Below, piece by piece: positions 14,775 to 23,762 of a stretch of DNA of 42,284 bases (its first letter is position 1; each line of letters starts with the position of its first letter). The stretch is from Lachnospiraceae bacterium UBA7202. Its GTDB lineage: Bacteria > Bacillota > Clostridia > Lachnospirales > Lachnospiraceae. The DNA is taken from contig DKUO01000029.1 of assembly GCA_002490705.1 (NCBI GenBank), positions 1 through 42,284 on the forward strand, read 5' to 3'. Made by a program: the position numbers and the translations under genes. The notes beneath the pieces were generated by a model. That model saw only the letters and a list, made by a program, of their open reading frames with translations. It made no database searches and was not told the origin of the DNA.

Positions 14775-17357
14775 ATGAATTTAACAAAATTTACGCAGAA
14801 ATCCATACAGGCAGTAGAACAGTGTGAAAAGCTTGCCTACGAGTACGGCAATCAGGAGATCGAAGAAGAACACCTGTTATATAGCCTGCTTACGATTGAT
14901 GACAGCCTGATTTTAAAGCTTGTCGAGAAGATGGAGATACAGAAAGAATACTTTGTGAACCGTGTGGAACAGGGACTTTCCAAGCGCACGAAGGTGCAGG
15001 GCGGCCAAATTTTTATCGGGCAGGATTTAAACAAGGTTCTGATCAGCGCGGAGGACGAGGCCAAAGTCTTGGGCGACGAGTATGTGTCCGTGGAACATCT
15101 TTTTCTTGCCATGCTGAAACATCCGAATCGGGAGATCAAGGAGATTTTCCGGGAGTTCGGCATCACGAAGGAACGGTTTTTGCAGGCGCTTTCCACGGTG
15201 CGCGGCAATCAGCGGGTGACCTCGGACAACCCGGAGGCTACCTATGATACCTTGGAGAAATACGGGCAGGATCTGGTGGAGAAGGCCAGAGACCAGAAGC
15301 TTGACCCTGTGATCGGCAGGGACACGGAGATCCGCAATGTGATTCGGATTCTCTCAAGAAAGACAAAGAACAACCCCGTGCTGATCGGAGAGCCGGGCGT
15401 TGGTAAAACGGCGGTGGCGGAAGGGTTAGCCCAGCGTATCGTGCGCGGGGATGTGCCGGAGGGTCTGAAAGATAAAAAGATATTTTCGCTGGACATGGGG
15501 GCGCTTGTTGCCGGTGCGAAGTACCGGGGCGAGTTTGAGGAGCGTCTGAAGGCGGTGCTGGACGATGTGAAGAACAGCGACGGCCAGATTATCCTCTTCA
15601 TCGACGAGCTGCACACCATTGTGGGTGCGGGCAAGACGGACGGCGCCATGGATGCCGGCAATATGTTAAAGCCTATGCTGGCCAGAGGTGAACTGCACTG
15701 TATCGGCGCCACCACGTTGGATGAATACCGGCAGTATATTGAAAAGGATGCGGCATTGGAACGGCGTTTCCAGCCCGTCATGGTGGAAGAGCCAACGGTG
15801 GAGGACACGATCTCAATTCTGCGTGGTTTGAAGGAACGCTATGAGGTGTATCATGGCGTAAAGATCATGGACAATGCGCTGGTCAGCGCGGCGGTATTGT
15901 CCAACCGCTATATTTCAGACAGATTCCTGCCGGATAAGGCCATTGATCTGGTGGATGAAGCCTGTGCGTTGATTAAGACAGAGCTGGATTCCATGCCGAC
16001 AGAGCTGGACGAGCTGCGCCGCAAAGTGATGCAGTTGGAGATCGAGGAGACGGCGCTGAAAAAAGAGGATGATAACTTAAGCAAGGAGCGGCTTGCCAAT
16101 CTACAGAAGGAACTTGCGGAATTAAAGGAAGAATTGAACAACCGCATGGCACAGTGGGAGAATGAGAAGGCTTCCGTGGAAAAGCTGTCGAAGATCCGTG
16201 AGGAGATCGACGAGGTCAACAGCCAGATCCAGATTGCCCAGCGCGACGGTGACTATGAGAAGGCGGCGGAACTGAGTTACGGTAGACTGCCCTCCCTGAA
16301 ACAGCAGCTGGAAATCGAGGAGGAGAAGGTCAGCGGGGAAGAACTGTCGCTGGTACACCAGAGTGTATCGGATGAGGAAATTGCCAAAATTATTTCCCGG
16401 TGGACGGGAATCCCGGTCTCCAAGCTGACGGAGAGCGAGCGCAATAAGACGCTTCATCTGGACGAGGAACTGCACAAGCGGGTAATCGGGCAGGACGAGG
16501 GCGTGACAAAGGTAACAGATGCTATTATTCGTTCCAAGGCGGGAATCAAAGATCCTACCAAGCCCATCGGCTCCTTCCTGTTCTTAGGGCCTACGGGTGT
16601 GGGCAAAACGGAACTGGCAAAGGCGCTTGCGGCAGCGCTCTTTGATGATGAGACGAATATGGTCCGTATTGATATGAGTGAATACATGGAAAAATATTCC
16701 GTATCCAGACTGATCGGAGCGCCTCCCGGATATGTGGGCTACGAGGAAGGCGGCCAGCTGACAGAGGCAGTACGGAGAAAGCCGTATTCTGTGGTGCTGT
16801 TTGACGAGATCGAAAAAGCGCATCCCGACGTGTTCAACGTGCTTTTGCAGGTGTTGGATGATGGACGGATTACGGATTCTCAGGGAAGAACGGTGGATTT
16901 CAAGAACACGATCCTGATTATGACCTCCAATATCGGCGCGGAGTATCTGCTGGATGGCATCGACGAACAGGGGGCGATCAAGGAAGAGGCGGAGAAGCTG
17001 GTGATGGGCGATTTGCGCAACCACTTCCGCCCGGAGTTCTTAAACAGACTGGATGAGACTATTCTCTTCAAACCGCTTACCAAGGATAATATCGGCGGTA
17101 TTATCCATCTGATTGTGGATGATTTGAACAGAAGGCTTGCGGACAGAGAGCTTTGCATCGAACTCTCGCCGGAAGCGGAGCGGTATATCGTAGAGAATGC
17201 ATACGATCCGGTTTACGGGGCAAGACCGCTGAAACGGTATATTCAGAAATATGTGGAAACCCTGTCTGCGAAGCTGATTCTTTCGGATCAGGTGAGCGCG
17301 AAGGACACCATACTGATTACTGTGGAGGACGGCGCTTTGGCGGCACGCAGGAAATAA
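14775..17357 (+). CDS. clpB: ATP-dependent disaggregase ClpB (Hsp100)
   Basis: Predicted 860 residues, the normal ClpB length. The ATG at 14775 follows a perfect AGGAGGTG. A double Clp-N domain spans 1-145 (MNLTKFTQKSIQAVEQ). AAA-1 has Walker A GEPGVGKT near 205 and Walker B LFIDELHTIVGAG. The long coiled-coil M domain (about 405-525, rich in Lys and Glu) distinguishes ClpB from ClpA and ClpC. AAA-2 has GPTGVGKTELAKALA near 604 and VVLFDEIEKAHPDV. There is no ClpP-binding loop signature. It works with DnaK/DnaJ/GrpE to pull proteins out of aggregates in the cytoplasm. CIRCE and a consensus promoter make it part of the HrcA heat-shock regulon. The adjoining element leaves its control region intact. 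Confidence 0.97.
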   Translation: MNLTKFTQKSIQAVEQCEKLAYEYGNQEIEEEHLLYSLLTIDDSLILKLVEKMEIQKEYFVNRVEQGLSKRTKVQGGQIFIGQDLNKVLISAEDEAKVLGDEYVSVEHLFLAMLKHPNREIKEIFREFGITKERFLQALSTVRGNQRVTSDNPEATYDTLEKYGQDLVEKARDQKLDPVIGRDTEIRNVIRILSRKTKNNPVLIGEPGVGKTAVAEGLAQRIVRGDVPEGLKDKKIFSLDMGALVAGAKYRGEFEERLKAVLDDVKNSDGQIILFIDELHTIVGAGKTDGAMDAGNMLKPMLARGELHCIGATTLDEYRQYIEKDAALERRFQPVMVEEPTVEDTISILRGLKERYEVYHGVKIMDNALVSAAVLSNRYISDRFLPDKAIDLVDEACALIKTELDSMPTELDELRRKVMQLEIEETALKKEDDNLSKERLANLQKELAELKEELNNRMAQWENEKASVEKLSKIREEIDEVNSQIQIAQRDGDYEKAAELSYGRLPSLKQQLEIEEEKVSGEELSLVHQSVSDEEIAKIISRWTGIPVSKLTESERNKTLHLDEELHKRVIGQDEGVTKVTDAIIRSKAGIKDPTKPIGSFLFLGPTGVGKTELAKALAAALFDDETNMVRIDMSEYMEKYSVSRLIGAPPGYVGYEEGGQLTEAVRRKPYSVVLFDEIEKAHPDVFNVLLQVLDDGRITDSQGRTVDFKNTILIMTSNIGAEYLLDGIDEQGAIKEEAEKLVMGDLRNHFRPEFLNRLDETILFKPLTKDNIGGIIHLIVDDLNRRLADRELCIELSPEAERYIVENAYDPVYGARPLKRYIQKYVETLSAKLILSDQVSAKDTILITVEDGALAARRK

Positions 17358-17385
17358 CCGCCGAAGGAGGAATGACATGGGACAA

Positions 17386-17430
17386 AACAGCCCGGCATGC
17401 TGAGAAAGAGGGCAGCAGCCGGGTTGTTTT
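17386..17430 (+). terminator. Intrinsic terminator of clpB
   Basis: Bases 17386-17396 pair with 17418-17428 (11 pairs, one G-U), with an inner TGCTG/CAGCA extension, and end in TTTT (17427-17430). It lies 28 bases after the clpB stop. An AAGGAGG box at 17365 followed by tiny reading frames overlaps it, but I see no reason to call a gene there. Confidence 0.75.
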
Positions 17431-17811
17431 CGTGTGTGGCAATGGATAGCGGGGGGAGAGGCGGCGATGCAGGGGAGAAAGAATAACAAAAGTTACGGAA
17501 TCTATTGGCAAATGCGCTTATACTGGTAAGATCAGGGAAAATATGATATGGTATAAGAGATAAAAATTACAATATTGACTAAATAAGTCGATGTACGAAG
17601 CCGTATGAGCCCCTATCATGCTGGTAAAAAGGAGTAAAACAGGAACAGTTAAAATAGGATTTAGCTGATATAGAAGAGCAAAAAGATGAAATGAAGAAAT
17701 AATTGTGGATAAGTCCGTTTTTTCTCAGCCTGCTAAATTTGGATTTAGCAGGCTGCCGGAAAAGGGTGGCAGAAAAATCACGAAAACGAGAGAAGCGAGG
17801 GAGAAGAGAGT
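17431..17811 (+). other. AT-rich intergenic region with a perfect 12-base inverted repeat
   Basis: About 380 bases without a supportable gene. The one clear structure is AGCCTGCTAAAT (17727-17738) paired perfectly with ATTTAGCAGGCT (17743-17754) around TTGG. A T-run precedes it on this strand, and the complementary strand has A after it, so it is not a terminator in either direction. It may be an operator or mRNA hairpin for the LD-carboxypeptidase gene 57 bases downstream. No convincing promoter was found. Confidence 0.5.
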
Positions 17812-18885
17812 ATGAGATATCCGGTATTTTTGCAGGAAAAGGGAACCATCGGGTTTGTGGCGCCTTCCTTTGGATGCGCCATCGAGCCGTACAGGAGCGG
17901 TTTTGAAAATGCGCAGGCAAGATGGCGGGCCCAGGGATATCAGTTACAGCTTGGGCCAAACTGTTATGCGGACGATGGGGTGGGAATCAGCACGGCGCCT
18001 GAGAAATGCGGAAAAGAGCTGACAGACTGGTACTGTGATAAAAATAACGACTGTCTCATTTCCTGCGGCGGCGGCGAATTGATGTGCGAGATCTTGGATT
18101 ACGTGGATTTTGACCGCATTCGGGAAGCGTCGCCCAAATGGTATCTGGGATATTCGGATAACACGAATTTCACCTTTCTGCTGACAACGCTCTGTGATAC
18201 GGCTTCGGTTTACGGACCCTGTGCGGCGGCCTTTGGGATGGAACCATTACACCCGTCATTAAAGGATGCCATGTCGCTTCTTCGTGGGCAGAAGCTGGTC
18301 ATGCAGGGGTATGACAAATGGGAGCGGGAATCCCAGAAGGATGAGGAGAATCCCTTGGCGCCCTACCATTTGACAGAAACGTCTGTTATCAAATATTATC
18401 TGCCGGACGGCAGGACGAATGTGGAGAGTCTGGGGAATGGAAGGGAGAAGTGCGGCGAGATTGTTTTCTCAGGCCGTCTTCTCGGCGGGTGTATGGACTG
18501 CCTGATCAATCTGCTCGGGACGAAGTATGATAGGGTGGCGGAATTTACAGACCGTTATCAGGAGGATGGGATCATCTGGTTTTTGGAGTCCTGTGATCTG
18601 AATTTGATGAGCATACGCCGGGCCATGTGGCAGATGGAGCATGCGGGGTGGTTTCGGCATTGCAAAGGTTTCCTGATCGGCAGACCCCGGATCGGTATGG
18701 GTGTGGAGGAGTTTGGAATTGACCAATATCAGGCAGTCTGCGAAATGCTGTATTCCCATCACGTGCCGGTGCTTATGGATTTGGATATCGGACATCTTCC
18801 ACCGGCGATGCCCCTGATCTGCGGCAGCATGGCACGGGTGGTCAGCGACGGAGAATCATATCGGGTGGAAATGGAGCTGCGGTAG
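17812..18885 (+). CDS. LD-carboxypeptidase (peptidase S66 family)
   Basis: Predicted 357 residues. The ATG at 17812 is preceded by a purine-rich GAGGGAGAAGAGAG. Features of S66 serine peptidases (LdcA/MccF): TIGFVAPSFG at the N-terminus, CLISCGGGELMCEILDYVDF, the nucleophile region YLGYSDNTNF, and a C-terminal IWFLESCD and GFLIGRP carrying the Glu/His relay. S66 enzymes remove the terminal D-Ala from murein tetrapeptides during recycling, or cleave microcin C-like peptides; this sequence is somewhat closer to the MccF-like branch by layout. No signal peptide, so cytoplasmic. The DUF4250 gene follows 39 bases later. Confidence 0.9.
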   Translation: MRYPVFLQEKGTIGFVAPSFGCAIEPYRSGFENAQARWRAQGYQLQLGPNCYADDGVGISTAPEKCGKELTDWYCDKNNDCLISCGGGELMCEILDYVDFDRIREASPKWYLGYSDNTNFTFLLTTLCDTASVYGPCAAAFGMEPLHPSLKDAMSLLRGQKLVMQGYDKWERESQKDEENPLAPYHLTETSVIKYYLPDGRTNVESLGNGREKCGEIVFSGRLLGGCMDCLINLLGTKYDRVAEFTDRYQEDGIIWFLESCDLNLMSIRRAMWQMEHAGWFRHCKGFLIGRPRIGMGVEEFGIDQYQAVCEMLYSHHVPVLMDLDIGHLPPAMPLICGSMARVVSDGESYRVEMELR

Positions 18886-18924
18886 AGCCAGATGAAATCA
18901 AAGAAGAAGGGTAGGTGTTATGTT

Positions 18925-19095
18925 ATGCCAAAAGATCCTGTAATGCTATTGAGCTTTATCAACTTAAAACTGCGTGATTTTTATGCAAACTTAGATTTGC
19001 TTTGTGAAGATCTCGATGCGGACCGCAACGAGATTGTCGAAAAATTGGCAGGAATTGGTTATTATTACGACGAGGAGAAAAATCAGTTTGTCTGA
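18925..19095 (+). CDS. DUF4250 small protein
   Basis: Predicted 56-residue protein beginning MPKDPVMLLSFINLKLRD. The ATG at 18925 follows AGGTG at 7 bases. It is a small acidic helical protein with a C-terminal YYYDEEKNQFV, characteristic of the DUF4250 family of Clostridia. Function unknown. Its stop overlaps the TTG start of the following 2Fe-2S/ASKHA gene, so the two are probably translated together. Confidence 0.85.
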   Translation: MPKDPVMLLSFINLKLRDFYANLDLLCEDLDADRNEIVEKLAGIGYYYDEEKNQFV

Positions 19096-20857
19096 ACAAA
19101 TTAAAATTTCGGTTGTTATGAATGACGAAAAACCGAATGCGCCAGAAAAAGAGAAAAATGCGAATGTCCTTGTTCTGACACAGGAGCCAGATGTGACAAT
19201 GATGTCGATCCTGTTGCAAAACCGTCTGATGAGCGGCAGTTTTTGCGGCGGCAGAGGAGACTGCGGACGGTGCGTCATACAGTTTCTGGAGGGAGCGCCT
19301 CTGCCCACCGGTATGGAAAGAGCGAGGCTTACGCCGGAGGAACTGCGGCAGGGATACCGGCTGGCCTGTGTGACGAGACCGAAGAGGGACTGCGTGATCA
19401 AAATTGTAGAAAGCGAGGACAGAGACACGCCCATTGTCACGGAAGTGAACCTTCCGTCAGAATTTATTGACTCAAATGGTCTAAAAAATAACTTGTCTCA
19501 AAATCAAAAACCGTCCGCTATGAAATATGAGGAAGATCAAGAGGCAGATTTGAAAGAGACGTTAAAAAAATCTTCTGTTATTTCTGAAACAAGTGCGGGT
19601 GTTACGGAATTTTCGGAAAATGGGGAAAAGATCGACCTAAAGTATAACGGATGTTACATGATCGCCGTCGATTTGGGGACAACCACCATCGCCATGCAGC
19701 TTCGGGATATGACGACGGGAGCGGTGACGGATACCTACTGTGAGAAAAATCCCCAGAGCATTTACGGCACGGATGTGCTTGCGCGGATCGAGGCTTCCTG
19801 TAACGGGAACGGAAGGGAACTGCAAAGGCTGGTCCGTGAGTCGATTGCGCGGGGACTGCGGCAGTTTACGGCATGTCTGCGGGAAAAACAGGGTGCGGAA
19901 GAAAAAATTCTCGGTATGTGCATTGCGGGCAATACGGCTATGGAGCATCTTCTCATGGGATACGATGTGGAAAGCCTGGGGAAAGCGCCGTTTGTACCGG
20001 CGCAGAAGGGCTTGCAAAAAATTTCCCTGCCCGGCATGGATTTCCCGGTCTATATTGCGCCCTGCATCAGCGCCTTTGTAGGCGGCGATGTGGTGGCAGG
20101 ACTCTATGCGCTTCACATGCTCCCTCCTTTTTCCGAGCGGGAAAACGGGGAAAACAGCGCTGCGGCGGATCGGGTGCAGGAAGAACGAACAAGGGCGGCG
20201 CTTCTGATCGATCTTGGCACCAACGGTGAGATGGCCATTACGGACGGACAGCGTATGATTGTCACCGCCACGGCGGCCGGACCGGCCTTTGAGGGGAGTG
20301 GCGACATGATCGGCACGGATAGGATTGCGCTTACGGCGGAACTTTTGCGGCGGGGTATCCTGGATGAAACGGGGTTGATGGCGGAGCCTTATTTTGAGGA
20401 GGGCGTTCCCATAGAAACAAGAGGAAAAGACGAAACGAAGGGGAACCCGGGGAGGCAAGAGAAAAAAGAAGAAAACGCATGTTATTTTAGAAAAGAAGAC
20501 GTTCGCGCTTTACAGATGGCAAAGGCGGCTGTCCGTGCGGGCGTGGAAATTTTGTGGGAAGAGATGGGGCGTCCTGAGATCGGACAGATTTATCTAGCAG
20601 GCGGGTTCGGCTATTATCTGAATGTGGAGGCGGCCATAGCCATCGGCCTTTTGCCGGCTTATATGCGCGGCAGGGTGCGGGCGGTGGGCAACACGTCCCT
20701 CGCGGGAGCGTATGAGCTGGGATGCGCTTTGAGCAAGGGAGAGACAACGGGAGAAATTCTGGAAAAAAGACTTTCTTCTATTGAAAGTATGAATCTGGCA
20801 AAGATGTGTGCCTTTGAGGGACTTTATCTGAAATATATGAATTTAGAGGAAAATTAG
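19088..20857 (+). CDS. 2Fe-2S ferredoxin/ASKHA protein (RACo-like corrinoid activator)
   Basis: Predicted 589 residues from TTG 19088 (GAGGAG 10 bases upstream, 8-base overlap with DUF4250); ATG 19118 is an alternative. Residues about 20-110 form a plant-type [2Fe-2S] domain with FCGGRGDCGRC and a fourth Cys in YRLACVTRP. A low-complexity, AT-rich linker follows (about 125-175). The rest is a DUF4445/ASKHA ATPase with MIAVDLGTTTIAM, AGNTAMEHLL, LIDLGTNGEMAIT, AAGPAFEGSGDM and YLAGGFGYYL. Relatives (RACo, RamA-like) use ATP to drive reductive activation of Co(II) corrinoid proteins for methyltransferases. No corrinoid protein or methyltransferase is next to it, so the partner is unknown. Confidence 0.88.
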   Translation: MSEQIKISVVMNDEKPNAPEKEKNANVLVLTQEPDVTMMSILLQNRLMSGSFCGGRGDCGRCVIQFLEGAPLPTGMERARLTPEELRQGYRLACVTRPKRDCVIKIVESEDRDTPIVTEVNLPSEFIDSNGLKNNLSQNQKPSAMKYEEDQEADLKETLKKSSVISETSAGVTEFSENGEKIDLKYNGCYMIAVDLGTTTIAMQLRDMTTGAVTDTYCEKNPQSIYGTDVLARIEASCNGNGRELQRLVRESIARGLRQFTACLREKQGAEEKILGMCIAGNTAMEHLLMGYDVESLGKAPFVPAQKGLQKISLPGMDFPVYIAPCISAFVGGDVVAGLYALHMLPPFSERENGENSAAADRVQEERTRAALLIDLGTNGEMAITDGQRMIVTATAAGPAFEGSGDMIGTDRIALTAELLRRGILDETGLMAEPYFEEGVPIETRGKDETKGNPGRQEKKEENACYFRKEDVRALQMAKAAVRAGVEILWEEMGRPEIGQIYLAGGFGYYLNVEAAIAIGLLPAYMRGRVRAVGNTSLAGAYELGCALSKGETTGEILEKRLSSIESMNLAKMCAFEGLYLKYMNLEEN

Positions 20858-20860
20858 AAG

Positions 20861-20904
20861 GAAGAGGAATTAAGGTTCTGTTAAGGTCCGGCCTCTTTTT
20901 CTTT
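20861..20904 (+). terminator. Probable terminator after the ASKHA gene
   Basis: GAAGAGG (20861-20867) pairs with CCTCTTT (20892-20898), followed by further T residues. The loop is long (24 bases), so efficiency is uncertain. A second small hairpin, CCCGC/GCGGG (20945-20960), precedes the next ribosome binding site. Confidence 0.5.
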
Positions 20905-20986
20905 AAGGATGGCCTGTTATTCTGATACCGTAAGAAGAGAGCTTCCCGCAAAAATGCGGGACAGATGAATAAGGAGGCAAACGGAT

Positions 20987-21889
20987 ATGTGGACCAGAGT
21001 AGAATTGAAGGAGCAGGCGAAGGCGTCCCTGCACAGGAACTATTGGAAAATTGTGCTGGTGGCGTCCCTGTTTTTTTTGCTGGGGTGCGGGTCGGGCGGA
21101 TATCAGATCTATAAGACGACCTATCATGCGGGAACGGAAAACGACGCTCAGGAACAGGAGGCAGATGAATTAAACAGCCTGATCTCGGTGGAGGTGGACT
21201 CGGACACGGGAGAGATGAGTGTGGAGGAAATCGGCGGTGAATCCGGGACGGAGAGCTATGAGGTCACCTTTTTGGAAATGGCAGTGACCGGAATCATAGC
21301 GATTGTTCTTTTTTTGGTGATATTTCTGTCAGCCTTCACCGTTATTTTCGTGATAGATATTTTCCTTGTAAATCCTTTGAGTGTGGGCGGATGCCGGTTT
21401 ATGACAAAGAGCGTGGAGGATGTGGCGCAGGTGAAGGAGGTCGCCTACGGGTTTGACCATTCCTACAAAAATGTCGTAAAGGTTCTGTTTCACAGAGATC
21501 TCCGTGTCTTTTTGTGGACGTTGGTGTTTGTGATACCGGGGATCGTGAAGATGTATCAGTATTATATGGTGTCCTATCTTCTGGCGGAACATCCCGATCT
21601 GGAGTACAAGACAGCGCTGCAGATGAGCCGGGACATGATGGAGGGGAATAAGTGGAAGACTTTTGTGCTGGGACTTTCTTTTATTCTGTGGGACTTTTTC
21701 GGCGTGCTCACCTTGGGCATCGGAGAAATGCTCTATGTACAGCCATACCGGCAGCTGACGTTTGCTGCCCTGTATTGCAAGTTGAAGAATACACCTGTTA
21801 TTAATCCGTCTGAGCAGGGGGCGTACGGAGACAGCTTTGGAGAAAACGACAGACAGCGGGAAGACGCGGGGGATGGATATGGCATATAG
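20987..21889 (+). CDS. DUF975 integral membrane protein
   Basis: Predicted 300 residues. ATG 20987 follows AAGGAGG. The N-terminal pattern MWTRVELKEQAKASLHRNYWKIVLVASLFFLLG is typical of DUF975. Hydrophobic segments lie near 22-36, 98-130, 175-195 and 225-245. Residues 45-95 are an acidic outside loop. Function unknown. It overlaps the response-regulator gene by 11 bases, so it is co-transcribed with the two-component pair and may sense or act at the envelope with it. Confidence 0.85.
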   Translation: MWTRVELKEQAKASLHRNYWKIVLVASLFFLLGCGSGGYQIYKTTYHAGTENDAQEQEADELNSLISVEVDSDTGEMSVEEIGGESGTESYEVTFLEMAVTGIIAIVLFLVIFLSAFTVIFVIDIFLVNPLSVGGCRFMTKSVEDVAQVKEVAYGFDHSYKNVVKVLFHRDLRVFLWTLVFVIPGIVKMYQYYMVSYLLAEHPDLEYKTALQMSRDMMEGNKWKTFVLGLSFILWDFFGVLTLGIGEMLYVQPYRQLTFAALYCKLKNTPVINPSEQGAYGDSFGENDRQREDAGDGYGI

Positions 21890-22571
21890 AATATTGGTGG
21901 CGGACGATGAGACAGAGATCAGAGACGTGCTTCGCCTGTATCTGGAAAAGGAAGGATACGAGGTGGTGGAGGCGGCGGATGGGCCGGAGGCTCTCCGCCT
22001 GCTGAAGCAGGAGAAAATAGATCTGGCGATTTTGGATATCATGATGCCGGGACTGGATGGATACCGGGTGTTACGGAATATCAGGGAGGAGAGCAACCTC
22101 CCTGTGCTCATGCTATCGGCCAAGGGCAGCGATTCCGATAAGATTCTGGGGCTTGATCTGGGGGCGGACGATTACATCACCAAGCCATTTGTGCCGTTGG
22201 AGGCGGTGGCGCGGGTGAAGTCCAACCTGAGAAGGTTTTATGCGCTGGGCGGCGGAGAGGAAAGGACATCCGAGGCGGCGCTCCAAGTGGGAGATTTGCG
22301 CTTGGAGCCGGACGCCTGCCTGCTCTATCGGAAGGGAGAGAAGATAGAGTTGACTTCCGTGGAATTTCGGATTGTGAAGCTGTTCATGGAAAATCCGGGC
22401 CGCGTGTTTACCAAACAGCAGATTTTTGAGGCGGGCTGGGGAGAGACTTACATGGTTTCCGACAATAACGTGATGGTGTGTATCTCGAAGCTGCGGGCAA
22501 AACTGGACCTTGATGGCAGGAGTTATATCAGTACCATCAGGGGTCTGGGATACCGGCTGGAAAAAGAGTGA
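21879..22571 (+). CDS. OmpR-family response regulator (VanR-like)
   Basis: Predicted 230 residues from ATG 21879 (GGGGGA 5 bases upstream; ATG 21873 is the alternative). The receiver domain is complete: VADDETE, phospho-acceptor Asp in LAILDIMMPGLDG, LPVLMLSAKGSDSDK and Lys in YITKPF. The C-terminal half is a winged helix (LTSVEFRIVKLFMENPGRVFTKQQI ... ISTIRGLGYRL). Followed 13 bases later by its kinase and preceded by DUF975. The partner and neighbours suggest control of cell-envelope functions; the signal is unknown. Confidence 0.94.
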   Translation: MAYRILVADDETEIRDVLRLYLEKEGYEVVEAADGPEALRLLKQEKIDLAILDIMMPGLDGYRVLRNIREESNLPVLMLSAKGSDSDKILGLDLGADDYITKPFVPLEAVARVKSNLRRFYALGGGEERTSEAALQVGDLRLEPDACLLYRKGEKIELTSVEFRIVKLFMENPGRVFTKQQIFEAGWGETYMVSDNNVMVCISKLRAKLDLDGRSYISTIRGLGYRLEKE

Positions 22572-22584
22572 GGCGTGGAAGCAG

Positions 22585-23730
22585 ATGAAAAAGACGGCAA
22601 AATGGTATCTGATCCAGCGGTTTTTGATTGTTTTGTTCTGCGTGTATTGGGGCGGAGAGCTGATTGACCTTTTCTACCGCATAGCGCTTTCCCCGGTAAT
22701 CTTGTCTTTTTTACAATCTCAGCAGATTGTGATTACCGGAAACAGCAATATTTTTGCATGGATGATACAGGTGTTATTTTATATTCTGTCCGGCTTTTTG
22801 CCGCTGGGCATCCGGGAGTGGATACAGCGGGAGATCGATGCGGCGTTGGGAAACAGTTTGTTGATAGAGGTCACATCCCCGCTTTATGACGGCCTGTGGG
22901 GTGTGGCGCTGCGAATCTTAATTATAAGCGGTATCATTGGCATTTTTCTGATCAGGCTCCTTCCCTATGCGGTCGGCGCGTTTTATTATTCCGGCGTGGT
23001 GACAAAGCAGTTTGATGCCCTGCTTGCGGAGGAAAAGGAGCAGAAACTCCTTGCGGACCAGAAAAGGAATCTTTTGCTCTCGGATATTGCCCATGACATT
23101 AAAACGCCCATTACAACGATCTGCGGTTACAGCAGGGCTCTCTCTGAGGGAGTTGTGCAGGAGCAGAAAAGGCAGGCATATCTGGATGTGATCTATGCAA
23201 AGGCGATGCGGATGGATGAGCTGATTACGCTGCTATTCGAGTATGTAAAGCTGGAGAGTGAAGGGTTTGTCCTGCACCGGGAGCAGGGAGATTTTGCAGA
23301 ATTGGTGCGTGAAATGACGGCCCTTCTCTATACGGATTTTGAAGAAAAAGGGATGGAACTCGTAATGGAGATTGCCGAGGAAAAGATGCCTATGGAGATG
23401 GATAAGCTGCAGCTTGGGCGCGCTGTCACCAATCTTCTGACAAATGCCCTGCGTTACGGAAAGGAAGGCGGAAAGGTCTTGGTTCGGCTCTCGGACTATG
23501 AGCTGACTGTGGCGGATGAGGGGACACCCATAGATCCGGCTCTTGCGGTTCACATTTTTGAACCCTTTACCAGAGGGGACAGGGCACGTTCCACACAGGG
23601 AGGCAGCGGTTTGGGACTGGGGATTGCAAAGAAAATCGTGGAGATGCATGGAGGAAACCTGATTTTAAGTCTGAGCGCGGAGGGGGAATACACAAAAGCG
23701 TTTCGGATGAGATTTCCCGATCCGGCTTAA
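22585..23730 (+). CDS. Membrane histidine kinase (VanS-like)
   Basis: Predicted 381 residues from ATG 22585. Two to three membrane segments (about 10-30, 57-75 and 108-130) flank a short extracytoplasmic part. H-box SDIAHDIKTPITTICGYSRAL near residue 170 carries the phospho-His. N-box LLTNALRYGKEGG. The G1 box reads VADEGTPIDP, lacking the second usual Gly; the G2 box GGSGLGLGIAKKIVEMHGG is intact. It should phosphorylate the regulator encoded just upstream. A linker shorter than a full HAMP precedes the H-box. Confidence 0.93.
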   Translation: MKKTAKWYLIQRFLIVLFCVYWGGELIDLFYRIALSPVILSFLQSQQIVITGNSNIFAWMIQVLFYILSGFLPLGIREWIQREIDAALGNSLLIEVTSPLYDGLWGVALRILIISGIIGIFLIRLLPYAVGAFYYSGVVTKQFDALLAEEKEQKLLADQKRNLLLSDIAHDIKTPITTICGYSRALSEGVVQEQKRQAYLDVIYAKAMRMDELITLLFEYVKLESEGFVLHREQGDFAELVREMTALLYTDFEEKGMELVMEIAEEKMPMEMDKLQLGRAVTNLLTNALRYGKEGGKVLVRLSDYELTVADEGTPIDPALAVHIFEPFTRGDRARSTQGGSGLGLGIAKKIVEMHGGNLILSLSAEGEYTKAFRMRFPDPA

Positions 23731-23762
23731 ATTTGAATTTGCCGGAGGCAGACGGCATATAT

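Noticed and set aside
17372..17449. Small reading frame after an AAGGAGG box downstream of clpB
   Set aside because: The start is too close to the box and the frame is the clpB terminator hairpin.
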